A DNA stretch of 64,000 bases from Plasmodium brasilianum (taxonomy: Eukaryota; Apicomplexa; Aconoidasida; Haemosporida; Plasmodiidae), in assembly GCF_023973825.1 (NCBI RefSeq), contig NC_090125.1:186001-250000 (forward strand), read 5' to 3'. Positions 40,348 through 53,771 of the stretch are shown one piece after another. The notes below the pieces were generated by a model, which saw only the letters and a list, made by a program, of their open reading frames with translations, did no database searches and was not told the DNA's origin. The stretch's first letter is position 1, and each line of letters begins with the position of its first letter. The position numbers and the translations under genes are program-made.

Positions 40348-41224
40348 TTACAAAAAAAATACTTTTCGAAAACAAGGGTATGCAGTATTATTTAATTCAC
40401 ATTTTTTATATGTTAACTTTACATTTGTTATCAGCTTTCTTCCTATATAAATTATTAATGGTATAACTATAATCCCCAATAGCAATAACCCTGTAGAAGT
40501 TGGATGTAAAGAAAATTGACTAACCGTCGTTGTTTTTTTTGCCATATAAATTCTAAAAAGTCTATATCCAAGTATCAGAATTGCAAATGTTGCAATGAAA
40601 ATAAATAAAAAACAAAGAGCACCTAATTTGTGTAATATGTCCTTTTTTAAAAACATAAAGTCAGCATTAATAGAATCTTTAACTTTATTTTTATAATATA
40701 TTTTGTCTAACATTCTTTTTCCATAATATGAATTTTCTCTGTTTCTCACAGAAGATTTACTTATACTAGATTGTCCATAATCTTGTGAATTATTTAATGA
40801 ATATTCCTTTAGTATTTTATTTTTTCCTTTAGATAATTTTTCATTATTGTACATATCTTTTTTTTCGTATTCTACATTATTAGGAATTTCTTCTTTTATC
40901 AATGTGTTATATGAACACGTTCGCCATTTACGCTTTCCTAGTAAACGATAAGTTCTTGTAACTAATTTTATATCAATATTGTTCATCTTATTCAAAAAGT
41001 TATAAGAGTTCCTCTAAAAAAATCAATATCAATGGTTAATAAGTATAAAAAATTTTATTCTAATAAGAAGTATTAATAAAAATATACTACAAAGAATATG
41101 AATAATGAATATATCCTTATAAATAATATTTTCACACCTGATCGATATAAAAATTACATATCCAAGTTAAGAGGTGAAAAGTACATATTTTAATATAAAA
41201 GGGTAACTTATTTTTTCCTTCCAT
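40348..41224 (-). CDS. fam-l-type exported two-membrane protein, intact
   Basis: Subgroup B, predicted 250 residues, exported to the infected cell by family analogy. Exon 1 41224-41138 (29 codons, MEGKNKLPFYIKICTFHLLT then WICNFYIDQ) is a signal sequence; Trp is codon 21. Donor GTGTGA, intron 41137-41014 (124 bp), acceptor TTTTTAG, exon 2 41013-40348. Arg52 (exon 2 codon 23) starts the PEXEL-like RLLGK; the fifth position is Lys rather than Glu/Asp/Gln, so processing is not certain. A Lys/Asn-rich variable region follows, then RMLDKIYYKNK, NADFMFLKKD and two membrane segments at about 159-182 and 203-222, then a short tail with a Cys. No stop or frameshift. The loop between the membrane segments is probably the variable exposed part (inference). 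fam-l versus fam-m naming needs a search. Confidence 0.88.
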
Positions 41225-44146
41225 TACATATATTTTTAATATAATAATATATTCATTAAGAAAAAGAATAACAACAATATAATATTCTATTAATTATAAA
41301 AGATATATATTTATTTTTTCAATTTTATATTATTGCTTTTTGTTTCTTCATAAATATATAATTAAAATATTTATGACTATATTGCATTTTACATGATACA
41401 CAAAAAAAAATAACTTTAAAATATTATTAAATATTTATTTATACTATATTTAAAAAACAAAAATTCGTTTAAATAACATAATTTGCATTGATTCATTAAT
41501 ACTCAAAATATATAATTTAATTATTTAATAGAATTTTGTAGTTAAATAATTTTTCCATTACTCCTTTCACAAAAATAAATAAAAATATATATATTATTCC
41601 TTAATATTTAAAACAAAATTATATTATTCACAATATAGATTATAGAGAATAATTTTTTTAATTGTTAAGAGAGAATAATTACTTATATAAATGATAATTG
41701 TATAATAATAATTTAAATACTATAAACATTATATTTGACCAAATGTTAATTAATGTTAAATAATATTAATTATCCTAATAATATAATAGTAGTAATAATA
41801 AATGAAAAAATAGTTTTTATATAACTTCGCGTTATATATATTATAGAACATGAAATATATATTAATTAATATATATTTAAAAAATAAAATTTATACGATT
41901 CTACATTCATATTTGAAAAAATATAAAATATAACTCTAAATATAAATATATTTTTCATTTCCCTGACGTGATACTGTAAATTTTTAATTTTTTAATAAAC
42001 TTTAATTTATATTATATTTTCTAAATGAAGGTGTTTAAAATTAATACCTTTTTTTTACTTTTTCTTTATTTATTATTAAAATATACATATATATTTATAA
42101 GAAATATTAACAAATCTACAAAAAGGAAGGTTAAAAATAAAATTTCTACAAGATTCTTACATAAAATTTTAATAAATATAAATCTATTAAAAATAAGAAA
42201 AATTTACAAATAAGAATAATATATATAGTGTATAATATGTACATATCAAATTAAAGAGAATAACTTTAAATTTACTAAAATATATAATATATTAATTTTC
42301 ATTTAGTTATTTACAGTAGCAATATTTTACTTCTTATTGATTTTTTGACATATACATAATATCAGAACATTTTAAAACTTAAGCACAATAAGTAATCATA
42401 ATTTTATAAATATACAATATATTATTAAAAACTCTTTAACAAAAAAAAATATATTATTCCCAACTATTTCTGTTCTTTATGTACAATATTCTTTTTTTAA
42501 ATCTCAGAATGATAATTATAAATGTACGATATGCGCAGAAATTATTTAATCAACTGAAATAAAAATTTATACAATTATTTTAATAAAAATATATCATTCT
42601 TCCAAAAAATAATTAAAAAATTATAATAAAGAAAAATAGTTAAATTTATGATGCTACTTCTGAATTTACAAAAAAAAGTAATTTACAGAAAGAAAAATTA
42701 TTGTATTTCAATGGGTTTCAATTATTCATATATTTTTCGTTATATTATAAAATAGTCTTATTCAATATCCTTTAATTCTTCCTCATATCGTGTCGTTTCA
42801 TTTACTAATACACATTTAACATTCAATATAAAATATATCTATTCTCATTTAAAAATTTATATTAAGTCATATATAACTTCTAAAAGAAATTATGAAAATT
42901 GAACACATATAATAAAATCCTAAAAAAAAATTTACATATATAGGAATTCATCAACTTTGAAAATATATAATACTTTCATATATATATTTATTTTCTATTA
43001 ACTATATTTATAGACAAGATTAAAAAATAAAATATATATATAACTAAGTATTTATATATTATATAACTATTTCATAATATATATGTTTATTTTAATTAAC
43101 CTAATTATAATTTACATTTTTACAGTTATATAACACATTTTTAGAAATATCCAATTGTCATAAAAAAAAAGAATAGATTTTGTAAATATTTTTCTGTTTT
43201 TATGTGATTAACATTAACTTATTGATTTCATATTTTAATGAGATAAAAAAAATATTACGTAAAATATATTTATTGTTTCATTTTCAATTTTATACATTCT
43301 TAATTAATATTTGTAAAAATATATAATCACAACAGTTAGTCAAATCAATTATTTAATCAATCTTTTTAATTGTTAAATGTAGAGATATAAATGCTTCAGT
43401 TTGTAGACAATTATAAATAAAAATAATTATGAATCATACAATATTATTATATAGTTATAATTTTACATTAATAGGACTCAATAATAGAAGTTTCTTATAA
43501 TAACTTATACAATAGATATGCTTTGTTCCATATTTTTCATAAAGTTTATTTTACATAATAAATATTGATTACGTTTTTAAGTAAAAGAAAATAAAAAAAA
43601 AAGGAAAAAAGGATACTTAAGGAAGTATCAATCCAAACAATACATTAATCTCTCATATTTAGATGCAAAAAAAGACAATCATATATTTAATTTACAGTTA
43701 AGAGTATATTTTTTTAATAAACATAACATATAATAATTTTAGACTATAAAATATTATAGAGAGTAGTACATTTTAGTACAATTACTTATCACCATAGTTC
43801 TATAAAATTACATGAATTTTTGTATTCAATATTCGTTTTAAAGAACAAATATAAATATTTCATAGAAATATACTTAAATATATGGATATATATATTAAAA
43901 AAAATATAATTAAACATAAATAATAATTAAAATGCAAAATAGAAATAAAAAATGTTCAAATTAACAAAAAAAAATAATAATATATTTACTTCTGTATATT
44001 AAAAAATCCAATTATATGCACATGAAATTATAGAATTATTCCAATTATAGGAATGTATATTATAAATATATCACTAGTAACATTACATATGCTAATTCAT
44101 ATTAATTATTTTCTTTGAGAAAAATTAATATATTTTATTACTAATT
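41225..44146. other. intergenic, no gene seen
   Basis: AT-rich flank between two leftward fam genes. A patch at about 41505-41525 (ACTCAAAATATATAATTTAATTATT) recurs upstream of the 44 kb gene near 45320, so 5' flanks are shared. The 62-codon ORF at 42025-42213 is unsupported. Confidence 0.5.
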
Positions 44147-45037
44147 TTACTCCATCATCATCTTCAATTTATTATATTTTTCATTATTTTTTAAGATCTT
44201 AGGAAACATTATTATAAGTATTACAAATAATATAACCATAAGTATACCAAATGATATTATAAAAAAATGACATTTTGCATCACCTAGTAATCCTTCCACA
44301 TATCCCCACAAGTCTGTCATCCCTGGTAATGTTTTAATAACATCCCCTGCACTTTGCAACAACTTAAATCCTTGTAATATTGGTAGTCCTATTCCCAACA
44401 AGAAAAACAGTAAAAATATAGTACCTCCAAATCCGTAATTTCTAAACGTAATCTTTTTTAAAGCTATATCTATAATTCTCCTCTGTCTTTCTAGAAAATC
44501 ATCATAATCTCTTTTTTTGATCAATTTTTTTTCAAAATGGAAATGTTTTCCATCAAATATTCCATTATTGTAATCTACAACTTCTGTATAGTATTGAGCC
44601 TTATTCATTAAATTGTCATTAGATTTTTTATGTTTTTCTGAAGCCCATTTTTTATTGTTAGTTATATTTTTTTTTTCACGCTTTCTATTATTTGGAAAAT
44701 TTTCTGGTAACCATACATTAGTTGAATCTTTATCCTGTTTATATTTTGATAATAATCGATAATTTCTTGTGTCTAATTTTCTACAATGCACAAATTTTTC
44801 GCATAAAAATCTGTTAAACGTTGTCTAAAAATAAGGAAAAAAAAGTTTACTGTTCGAATGAACAAATATTTTAATTGTAAAAAATTCTATTAATAAAAAC
44901 AAAATATGAAAATTATGTATAATACATTAACATAACTAGGATTATAGTACCATATCATGGTTAAAAAAGAAAATCTTCGTTAAAAGAATAAAAGCAGATA
45001 TTATAATAAATGAGATTCTATTAATATTTAGTTCCAT
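44147..45037 (-). CDS. fam-l exported two-membrane protein, intact
   Basis: Subgroup A, predicted 254 residues. Exon 1 45037-44951 (29 codons, MELNINRISFIIISAF... ending FFFNHDM) is the signal sequence, donor GTACTA, intron 44950-44825 (126 bp), acceptor TTTTTAG, exon 2 44824-44147. Exon 2 opens TTFNRFLCEKF; Arg52 (exon 2 codon 23) begins RLLSK, a PEXEL-like RxLxK. Then come a charged variable region, the family block AQYYTEVVDYNNGIFDG and FHFEKKLIKKRDYDDFL, then NYGFG and membrane segments at about 162-186 and 217-237, ending KMMME. The loop between them (about 30 residues) is short. Family knowledge: fam-l proteins are expanded in P. malariae subtelomeres and were proposed to have an RH5-like fold; I cannot test that here. 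No lesions seen. Confidence 0.9.
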
Positions 45038-47719
45038 ATTATATATCTTTAATATTGTTAAATATAAACTAATGTATAAATTAATAATAATATTAAGTTT
45101 TTCTAATAATAAAGCATACTATAATTGTTTTTTTAATTTTATTTTTATTATTATATTTTGTTTTTAAGTAAAATATTAATAAAATATATATAACTATAAT
45201 ATACATTGAAACATGTACATAGAAAAAAAAATATAATCATATATTATATAATTTTGACCCAAATATTATAAAAAAAAAAATTGTATTATTAAATAAAATA
45301 ATGTGCGTTCACTCCTAAATATTCAAAATATATAATTTAATTATTTATTTAATGCATTATTAAATATATTTTCTTTTAATTTATTTCAGAATAAACTAAG
45401 AAAAATGTATGTCATTTCTTATTGTATAGAAATATCCAGTTTATAAGCAATAGAGAACGTATATAATATATATATAATACGTTACTCTACAAATTAAAAC
45501 AATTATTAATAATACCGAGAAATTTGTAGTGTTAGTAATGCTAATTTTACAAGCATTATATTTAGAACGACTATTTTTTTTCTTAATAAATATTAATTAT
45601 TAAAATAAAGTAACAAAAAAAGAAAATATTTTGTGCTGTCATAATTATAATCCATGCTTAGTTTCCCCTTATTCATAAAGAGTTTTTTTATATTCTAGGT
45701 ATAATTAAAAAAATATAATTTGTAATGCAATATTTAATCTATGAAGAAATATATGTTTAAACAAAACTAAGGACTAATTTTTTATTATTATGCATTTATT
45801 TTTGAAAATTATAATTGTTATATTTAAGTTATTGTATTATTTATAAATAAAATGTTCTTAAATTCATCCTTTTTTTTTTTTTTTTTTGCTTTATTAAAAT
45901 TATACTCTGAATATAGTAATTCATTTAACAAAAAAAAAAATCCTATAATTACGAGAGAATTATTCCATATACATACGCGAATAAGTATATTTTTCATGGA
46001 ATAACATATTTTAACAAATTACAATAATACATTATATTAAAAAAAAAAATAATAATTAAATAAAAAAAATAATTAACTCTTTTATTAAAATACTTATTAC
46101 TCACCTCTCCAGTTTTCTGTAAAAATTTTTTTATATATGTTAATAACATTTTCTGTAAATTACTTGTATATTATACAAAAAAAAATAAAAATTATTATTC
46201 ATGGATAACTTTACTAAATAAAAAATACTTTTATAAGCGTAAGTAGTATAATAATAAAAATATATATTAATATTATAATAAAATTTTAATTTGGATTTAC
46301 GAAAAATAAAATTTAATAAAAAAAATACGGGGAAAATATTTGCGTACTAATAAATATACGTTGTACATATTTACTTTAATTAATCTAGTAACCATAATGC
46401 AACATATCAAACACATCTCATTAAAACTTATTTGATAAAACAAATAATACTATTCGTTTATATATGACGTATAATAAACAAGTTCTTTTTCTCTATTTGT
46501 ATTTAATATTAATAATGAACTTTTAAAGGTAAATGAACTATTAATTATCAATAAAAAATATATATATATTTATGCACTTTTAAATAGCATTAACACTTAA
46601 TATAACAATACCCATAAAATATAGGTAATATGTACAATGAAATACATGTACATTATTATATTATTCTATAAAAAATAATTATTTTTTAATTATACCTAAT
46701 GATAATTCGGCACTTTATAGATATAAAAAAATATTTTAAATGGAACTATTATGAAAAACTAAGTAGAAAGTAACTTATACGTAATATATATTAATATATT
46801 ATTAACTTTAATTCTGTAATTTAATTTTTTAAGTTGAAAATTAAAAAAAAATATATATGTAATTAATTTATTTACAGATTTTCAGTATAATATATATTTA
46901 ATTTAAATTGCTAAAATGGAATTAACACATTAATTAAGCAAAATATAAAAAAATTAATTCAAATATTTATTTAAATGTACAGATAACTAATCCATAAATT
47001 ATTAAATAATTATAAATAATAGATATCTAATAAATTACATTTATTATATATTAATAATATAAAGTGAATATCATGAAAAAAAGTAAAAATATATTTAAAA
47101 TGTTTTTCCTATAATTATGTTTTATAGTTCTTATCTCTGAAATATCTTTTTAGAGAATAAATAATAAATTTTTTTAAAAGTAAAAATATGTATATCATTC
47201 CAAGAAAATATATTGATTTCCTATTATTAAATAATAAAGTAGACATATTTACTACTAACATAAAATTAATGATGAATATTTTTAATAACAAGAAAAAAAT
47301 AAACCTTTAAACTATAAAAAAAAATAAAGAACACAAAGAAAAACTCAATATATTAAATATAAATTATCACATTTCCAAAAACATTTTATGAATACCGTTA
47401 TTATATATTCATCCTAAGGCCCCATACATATATTTTTTATAAAAATCTATTTAAATATAAAAATATATACACAAAACCATAACATATAGTTAATAAGAAA
47501 TAATACAAATTAAAAAAGACTAAAATATTCGGGAAAAAAAAAATCTTAGGTAAATATATTTTTTCCTGTTATACGTTAAAAATACCACATATACAATTTC
47601 ATAACTAAAATATAAACAATTATAAGTATATTTAATTAGTATAAAATTAAAAATATTACTGACATAGCTTTGTTCTAAAAACTTCATTATAAAAAAAAAC
47701 CCATTTCGTTCTATTTATT
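45038..47719. other. intergenic, no gene seen
   Basis: AT-rich spacer with homopolymer runs (for example T-rich near 45870). No coding sequence recognised on either strand. Confidence 0.5.
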
Positions 47720-48687
47720 TTATCTTTTCCTGTATTTAATTTTTTCATATATTTTTAACTTTTTTATGGTAATATAAACTTTCTAATATTATTGTGATAC
47801 CCAATATTAAGGAGGTGAAATATATTAGAAATCGCAAAAACGGTGTTATATGTAAAATTTTAGTTTTACTACACTGTTTTATAGTATAAATGAAAAATGA
47901 ATATACATTGTCCTTCAAATAATTGTAGAAATTCCCCATCATTGGATTACCTTATGAATAATAAAATAATTTCATCAGTACCTTTGCAAGGCCACAATAA
48001 AAGAAAAAATATAATGAGGCTATTATCGATAAAAAAAGTTAATAACAGTGAAGGTAACAAATTGTGCAATTTGTATTTTTTTATTAATATTTTTTGGTAG
48101 AACTTATTACTAACTGTTCTGTTGTTTTTAAGGAAATCAAAATAATCCAGTTTCTTGAATGACTCTTTTTCAAGACAAGAATATTTTTTTGTTTCATATT
48201 TATAATTTATTTTTATTAGCCCCTTTATTGTATCCTACATTACACAATGAATTTCCTTATGATTGTTCATATATTACTTTATTCCCATTTTCATTATTTA
48301 CATATATTTTTTTGTTTTTCAGTTCATTATATGATATAACATGCTTTAAACCTACAGTAATTTAAACATTATGATGTTTACATTTTGATAGTAATCGATA
48401 AGTTCTTGTATTTTTTGTTTCGAGAAGATTGTAATTTTCTGCTAAATATTTATTAAACGTACTCTAAAAACACAAAATAAATATATAATATATATATAAT
48501 ATATATATAAATAAAAAATTTTATGCTAAAAAGAAATATTAAAAGAAAATAAACAATAAAACATAAGTAAAACAAGCATCAGTAAATAATATTATCACAT
48601 CACATCATAGTAAAAATGACATATCCAACTTAAAAGAATAAACGTACCAATTTTAATAAATAAAAGTAACATAAATTTTTGTTCAAT
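47720..48687 (-). pseudogene. fam-m-like two-membrane protein, pseudogene
   Basis: Subgroup C. Exon 1 48687-48601 has 29 codons (..EQKFMLLLFIKIG then FILLSWICHFYYDV), but its first codon is ATT instead of ATG and the donor reads AT instead of GT at 48600-48599. Exon 2 from 48463 (after TTTTTAG) opens STFNKYLAENYN; codon 23 is Arg in RLLSK. TAA at codon 34 (48364-48362). Coding traces go on in other frames: KKYSCLEKESFKKLDYFDF, LKNNRTVSNK, a leucine-rich membrane stretch (about 48030), then FLIYFTSLILGITIILESL and YYHKKVK. A one-base insertion precedes YEKIKYRKR-stop ending at 47720. Start loss, donor loss, stop and frameshifts: clearly dead. The LEK..FK.LDY.DFLKNNRT signature is what I remember for fam-m. 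Confidence 0.8.
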
Positions 48688-49298
48688 GATATATATATTC
48701 TATATTAAAATATAGAAAGTAAGGAATAAATAAACAATTGTATAATATTCTTTTAAAGATAAACGACGAAACATTTATTATGTTTTATTATTTTTTATTT
48801 TTCCACAAGATTATAGTAAAATGTATAAAACCAAGCAACATATTAAAAAAAAACAAAGAAAAATTACAAAAAAATAGGTTATGAAATTTTTACCTTAATT
48901 TAATTTTTAAAAAACTACTAATTATTATTACCTTAATTTAATTTTAAAAAAACTAATAATCATTAAAATGAAATAATATGAAATTTTTTATAAATTTTCA
49001 TACATATTTTTTTTTATTTTCGCGTGTTAACACATCAAATAAATTATCTATTAAATATATTAAAAGATACATTCATACAAGCAAGAATTTTTTTGAGAAC
49101 ATAATACCATTAAACATAGGATAGATCTTTACTATGTACAAGAAAACATTTTATATGAAAACAATATATTATAAATAGACTTAAATTTCTTTTTCTTCTA
49201 CATCAATTAAATATTTCAGTAATTTTACCAACATATAAATAAGATTGAAATACTAAAAAACACTAACCATAATGCAATTTCTATTCCATTATTAGCTA
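48688..49298. other. intergenic, no gene seen
   Basis: AT-rich spacer between two leftward pseudogenes. A short direct repeat with ACCTTAATTTAATTTT occurs at about 48892 and 48931. No coding sequence recognised. Confidence 0.5.
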
Positions 49299-50030
49299 CT
49301 AATGAAGATAAACATCTAAATTTTCTCTGGTATCAAAAATACGATTATAATAATAACATAAAATAAATAATCTAAATACTTTTGAAAAAAATATTATAGG
49401 TAAAGCAAATAGCAAAGCTGCACTAATATATGCTGAAAGTTTTAAACTTTTTTTCTTATTAAGGTCGATACAATTCCTGTATTTATACATATGACTAAAT
49501 CCTCTGTGTAATAGTTTTTTATAACAATTATATACTGTTGTAAATGGTTTACATATAATAGATGCTACTTTTTTAAATTATCTTTTAACTGCAGCTCTTG
49601 AATTATTTTTGTCATTAGTTTCACATTTAAAGGCGTATTCTGACTCAGAATTTTCTCCTTCATATTTTGTATCATTACCTCTGTTTGAAGGAAATATATT
49701 TGACCATCCTACCTTTTTTGTTGTATTCTAATGATCTGACAATAAAATATCAATTCCAGGATCTAAAGTTATCTGTATACTGTTCTTAGAATTTAAAGAT
49801 TTATCAAAAACACACTACAAAAAAATAAAATGTTTTAATTATTTACAATGTTATATATTTTGTTAATCATTGATACACTGTTATAATTATATATATACAT
49901 AGAAAACATGAAGTATTAACGGATATAAAAAAAATTTTCTGGTGCGTTATTTTTATAACATACTACAGAAATTAGAGCATAACCAAATAAAAAGAAATTT
50001 AGGAGTTTTAACTAAAATAAAAAATTTCAT
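49299..50030 (-). pseudogene. unrecognised exported-type protein, pseudogene with two stops
   Basis: Exon 1 50030-49959 (24 codons, MKFFILVKTPKFLFIWLCSN...) is a signal sequence. The splice donor should follow at 49958, but the bases are TT rather than GT. Exon 2 49814-49299 starts after TTGTAG and is one 172-codon frame broken only by TAG (49730-49728) and TAA (49580-49578). It begins CVFDKSLNSKN; codons 23-27 read ILLSD, matching a PEXEL RxLxD with Arg changed to Ile. After the first stop come a Gly/Asn/Glu-rich segment with FPSNRGNDTKYEGEN, then FKKVASIICKPF, and a C-terminal membrane pair (LSAYISAALLFALPIIFF and VFRLFILCYYY) ending YLH. It is neither fam-l nor fam-m by motif; I do not recognise it. 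Three or four lesions suggest a pseudogene. Confidence 0.6.
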
Positions 50031-53000
50031 ATTTCAATTTGTGTTGGAATTATTTAATTTTATAATATATTTATATTGGTAAAAATTAACTGTATTTTCG
50101 CAAGTTACTAATAAAAGGATATTTTCATGTTGATTATAAAAATTTCTTATTCTTAAAAAAGTATTATATATCATTAATAAAATAAAAATATAAACAGTAA
50201 AAAAGAAAAAATAATTATAATAATGCTTTAACCAATAAATATAACAATGATATTTATAAAGCAATGTAACATTAATTACGATATTTTTTGGTAAAGAAAA
50301 TTTTATTAATAAATGATTAATATATATATTGTTTCCCTGATAGCACAATTATATATTCATTTTATTTACACCTTTTATAAATAAAATAAAATTACTTTTT
50401 TTTTTTTCTGTTTAATGATTTTATATTTAATTTAAAAAAACTATATATACTCTTAATCAGTACATTAAAATAAATATTACAAATATATCTATTAATTTTT
50501 GTTTCTGCATTTCCTAACAACATAAATTTTTGAGCTTATTATATTTTAAAATATTAATTTATAATTAAAATATTTAAATTATTATATGGAATATAACAAA
50601 AAACATAAAATTAAAAAGAATAAAAAAACCATAATTTTTTTTTGTAACACAAATTTAACGTAACATGTAAAATATACTTATAATATGTTGAACATTTACA
50701 TAATATCCCTTAAAAGATACATTATAGAATTGATTTACTTAAAAAATTTATATGTTTTAAAAAGGGAAATTCAAAATATCTCTTTTATATTGTTTTATAT
50801 AATTATTATAAATATGGCTTTATAGTTACTATATAATTTAAATAAATATATTTGATTTTTTATTAACAAGCGAGAATAATTTATATAAAAAGAATTCATT
50901 TATTTATCATTTTCTTTTTTCTTTTTTAAATAATAAAAATCTTTAATTATGAGAAGTGTATTAATAATGAAAAATAAATATAAATGTAAAAATAAAATTT
51001 AATTAAAAATTACCTTTAGTAATTATGATAATATTAAAAATATTTTTAAAGAAAATAACTTAGATAAAAAAATATCGTTTCGAAATATGAAAGTATTATG
51101 CATATAATAGTATATAAAAAAATTTAGGAAAAATTTTGAAGTATTAATTTTTTTTATGAATATTTTATATATGAGATGAATGAATATTTATTTTTTAATA
51201 ACATATAAACAAGTACTACTGAAAAATATTGATTAATATATCTATTTTATGAAACTGATATAAATGAAATATATTAGTTTTTTTTTGGAAATATACCCTT
51301 AGAATCATAACAATATATATGAAAATATCTGTGTTTTTTACTCTTTGTTACAATTATTACCTAGTTTATTATAAAAAATATATATAATTAAATATATTAC
51401 TTTAATTAAATAAATAATATTATGCTACTAATTTTTCTAAACAGCTACTCATCTAAAAAATAATAAATTAAATGTAAATAAAAAAATATTAATATATTTT
51501 TCCATATATCATATATTACTCTATAACATTTCATAAAAGTGAGATTATTTTCTTATTTCATCCTTTTATAGAAATATCATACGTATAATTATAAATATAT
51601 TTGATAAGATGCTATTTCATGAACATTTAATGTATCTATTACTTAAATATCTCTTATATTCTCATATATTACAAATTATTGTTTATATAGACAATATAAC
51701 AGCACATCATAATAATTAATATTATAACATAAAAAGAATTTCCCATGATATGTGTTATATAAACTTATATTCTACTATATCATTAATATTTATACATTCT
51801 CATTTAACTAATTTCCATCGTCATATTTATCATTATTTGTTTTCTCCATAATTATATCTTTAATGATACATTCATTAAAACTACTTATGATAATCTAAAT
51901 TAATTAAATATATTAAGCCAAATCAAAATATCATCTGTATATATTTTTTATTTTTAGGTAAAACATATAATTTGATCTTAATTACATATTTATATCATAT
52001 ATAATTTGTTTTATTATAAATATATATTTCTATGTATTTGATGTATGACGTAAATTTATGAATTCATATATTTATTTATTAAAACTCTCTAACATTTTAT
52101 GACTTCTTGTATTAATAAAGTTATTTTTAATTATAATATATTTTGAACATGAGTTTCATAATAATATTATATTTTTCTTCTAATTGGTAAGGTTCCTAAT
52201 GTTATACAATATTGTGGTATATGACTTTATTTATTTCAGTATTTCGTTTAAATATAGTTGATATCGTACTATATATATTTTCATTTAATACTTTTTTCCC
52301 TCACAGTTTCGTTAATTAACCATATCTCAATGATCTTTACTATAAAAATATAATGTCTTTTCAAATGTTCTTTTACTACTAATAGGTCTAAAAAACATTT
52401 CAGCTAAAACTTATATATTTCAGTTAATAGCAAAAATAAATGGCAATTCCACTTCCATATGTATGTCTTCTTAAAATTCCCTCTTTTTCATTTTACTTTA
52501 GTACTTTATGGAGGTTTATATTTTTTAAATAATCTGCAATGTTCAAAATTTATTTAACCCTTTCATATAGTATTCAACTTTACATATATTTAACTAATAA
52601 AAAGTTAAAAATAAAAAAAGAAGAAAAGTTAAAATAATAAAGCTCCTATCATGAAATGTATAATGTAATATATATGCAGAACAAATGTAGAACAAACATA
52701 AATAAAATAAAGAACTTATTTACTAAATATTAATTCATTGTGTATACCCAAATATTAGTTATGGAACTCCTTAAAAAAGTAAATACAAAACAAATGTAAC
52801 ATTCTATAGTACACTGTATAATGGAACCTAATATTATCCAAAAACTCTAATGTATAATAATGCATATATAAAATAATGTTTATAATTCGATAATAAACTT
52901 CATCGGAATAAGATTATTAAAATAAACAAAAATGCTTTGTGTGTTTCGCCATTTAATATTTAAAATGTTATAAATATTTTATATCTTTATGTGCCTTACA

Positions 53001-53243
53001 AAAAAATTTTATTACTAAATAAACAAATTAATTTTTAATAATCGAAAGACAACGAAGCAGAATAAATAAAAACTTATAGTCGAATATATTATTCGGAACT
53101 ACTTATATGATCTAATTAATTAAATATTATTGATTTTTTTTTTTAAATTTATTCTTAATAAAATAAATTTATTTTGTAAGAAAAAAAAAAAATATATGTA
53201 ATAGTGATATTGAACCAGCTAATAATTCAGTTGTTATTTATAT

Positions 53244-53278
<35 letters not shown>

Positions 53279-53771
53279 CAGTACAATTACATTCATCCAC
53301 CTCATTTCTTCATGTGGAAAACAGGAAATCTTTAAACTTAATTGAAAAAAAATAATTAAACATTTTTTTAATTAAGTCAGAAAATAGTAATTTAATAATA
53401 GTAAAGACAAAATATAAGCAAGAATATATTTTACAGCTACGAATACAAAGTCTCACATATATCAAAAAAAAATATATAAATTGTGCTTTTATGTATTCAT
53501 TTTATGTTATATACATATATTTTTCAAATAATTCTTTTTATATACCGAAATATATATATGAAACACTGTTTTATGTTATTCTTAAAATATATTTTAAAAT
53601 AAAGTGTCAAAAACATTTAAATATTCAAATTAACAAAAAATAAAAAGTATATTTGTACTCTTGTAGATCAAAAAAACTTGTCTCCCATAGGTAGAACTAT
53701 GAAATCTATAAAGTTATAGAATTGTTTGTTCCTTGTATATATAAATTAGAAAATTTTAGATTTTAATTGTT
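50031..53771. other. intergenic; right part belongs to a duplicated block
   Basis: No gene supported. The ORF at 50034-50348 is AT-driven and overlaps the start of the previous gene. From about 52.1 kb the sequence aligns with 21.2 kb on. A TA repeat lies at about 53246-53277. The last 110 bases resemble the 3' flank of the 22.9 kb pseudogene. Confidence 0.5.
53246..53277. repeat. TA dinucleotide microsatellite
   Basis: Uninterrupted AT repeat in the 3' flank of the 53.8 kb gene; not present at the equivalent place of the 22 kb copy. Confidence 0.8.

Noticed and set aside
42025..42213. 62-codon plus-strand ORF with a hydrophobic start
   Set aside because: Looks like a signal peptide plus basic tail, but no splice sites, no paralogue and biased composition.
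50034..50348. 104-codon minus-strand ORF
   Set aside because: Overlaps the 5' end of the exported pseudogene, residues limited to AT-rich codons, no family motif.
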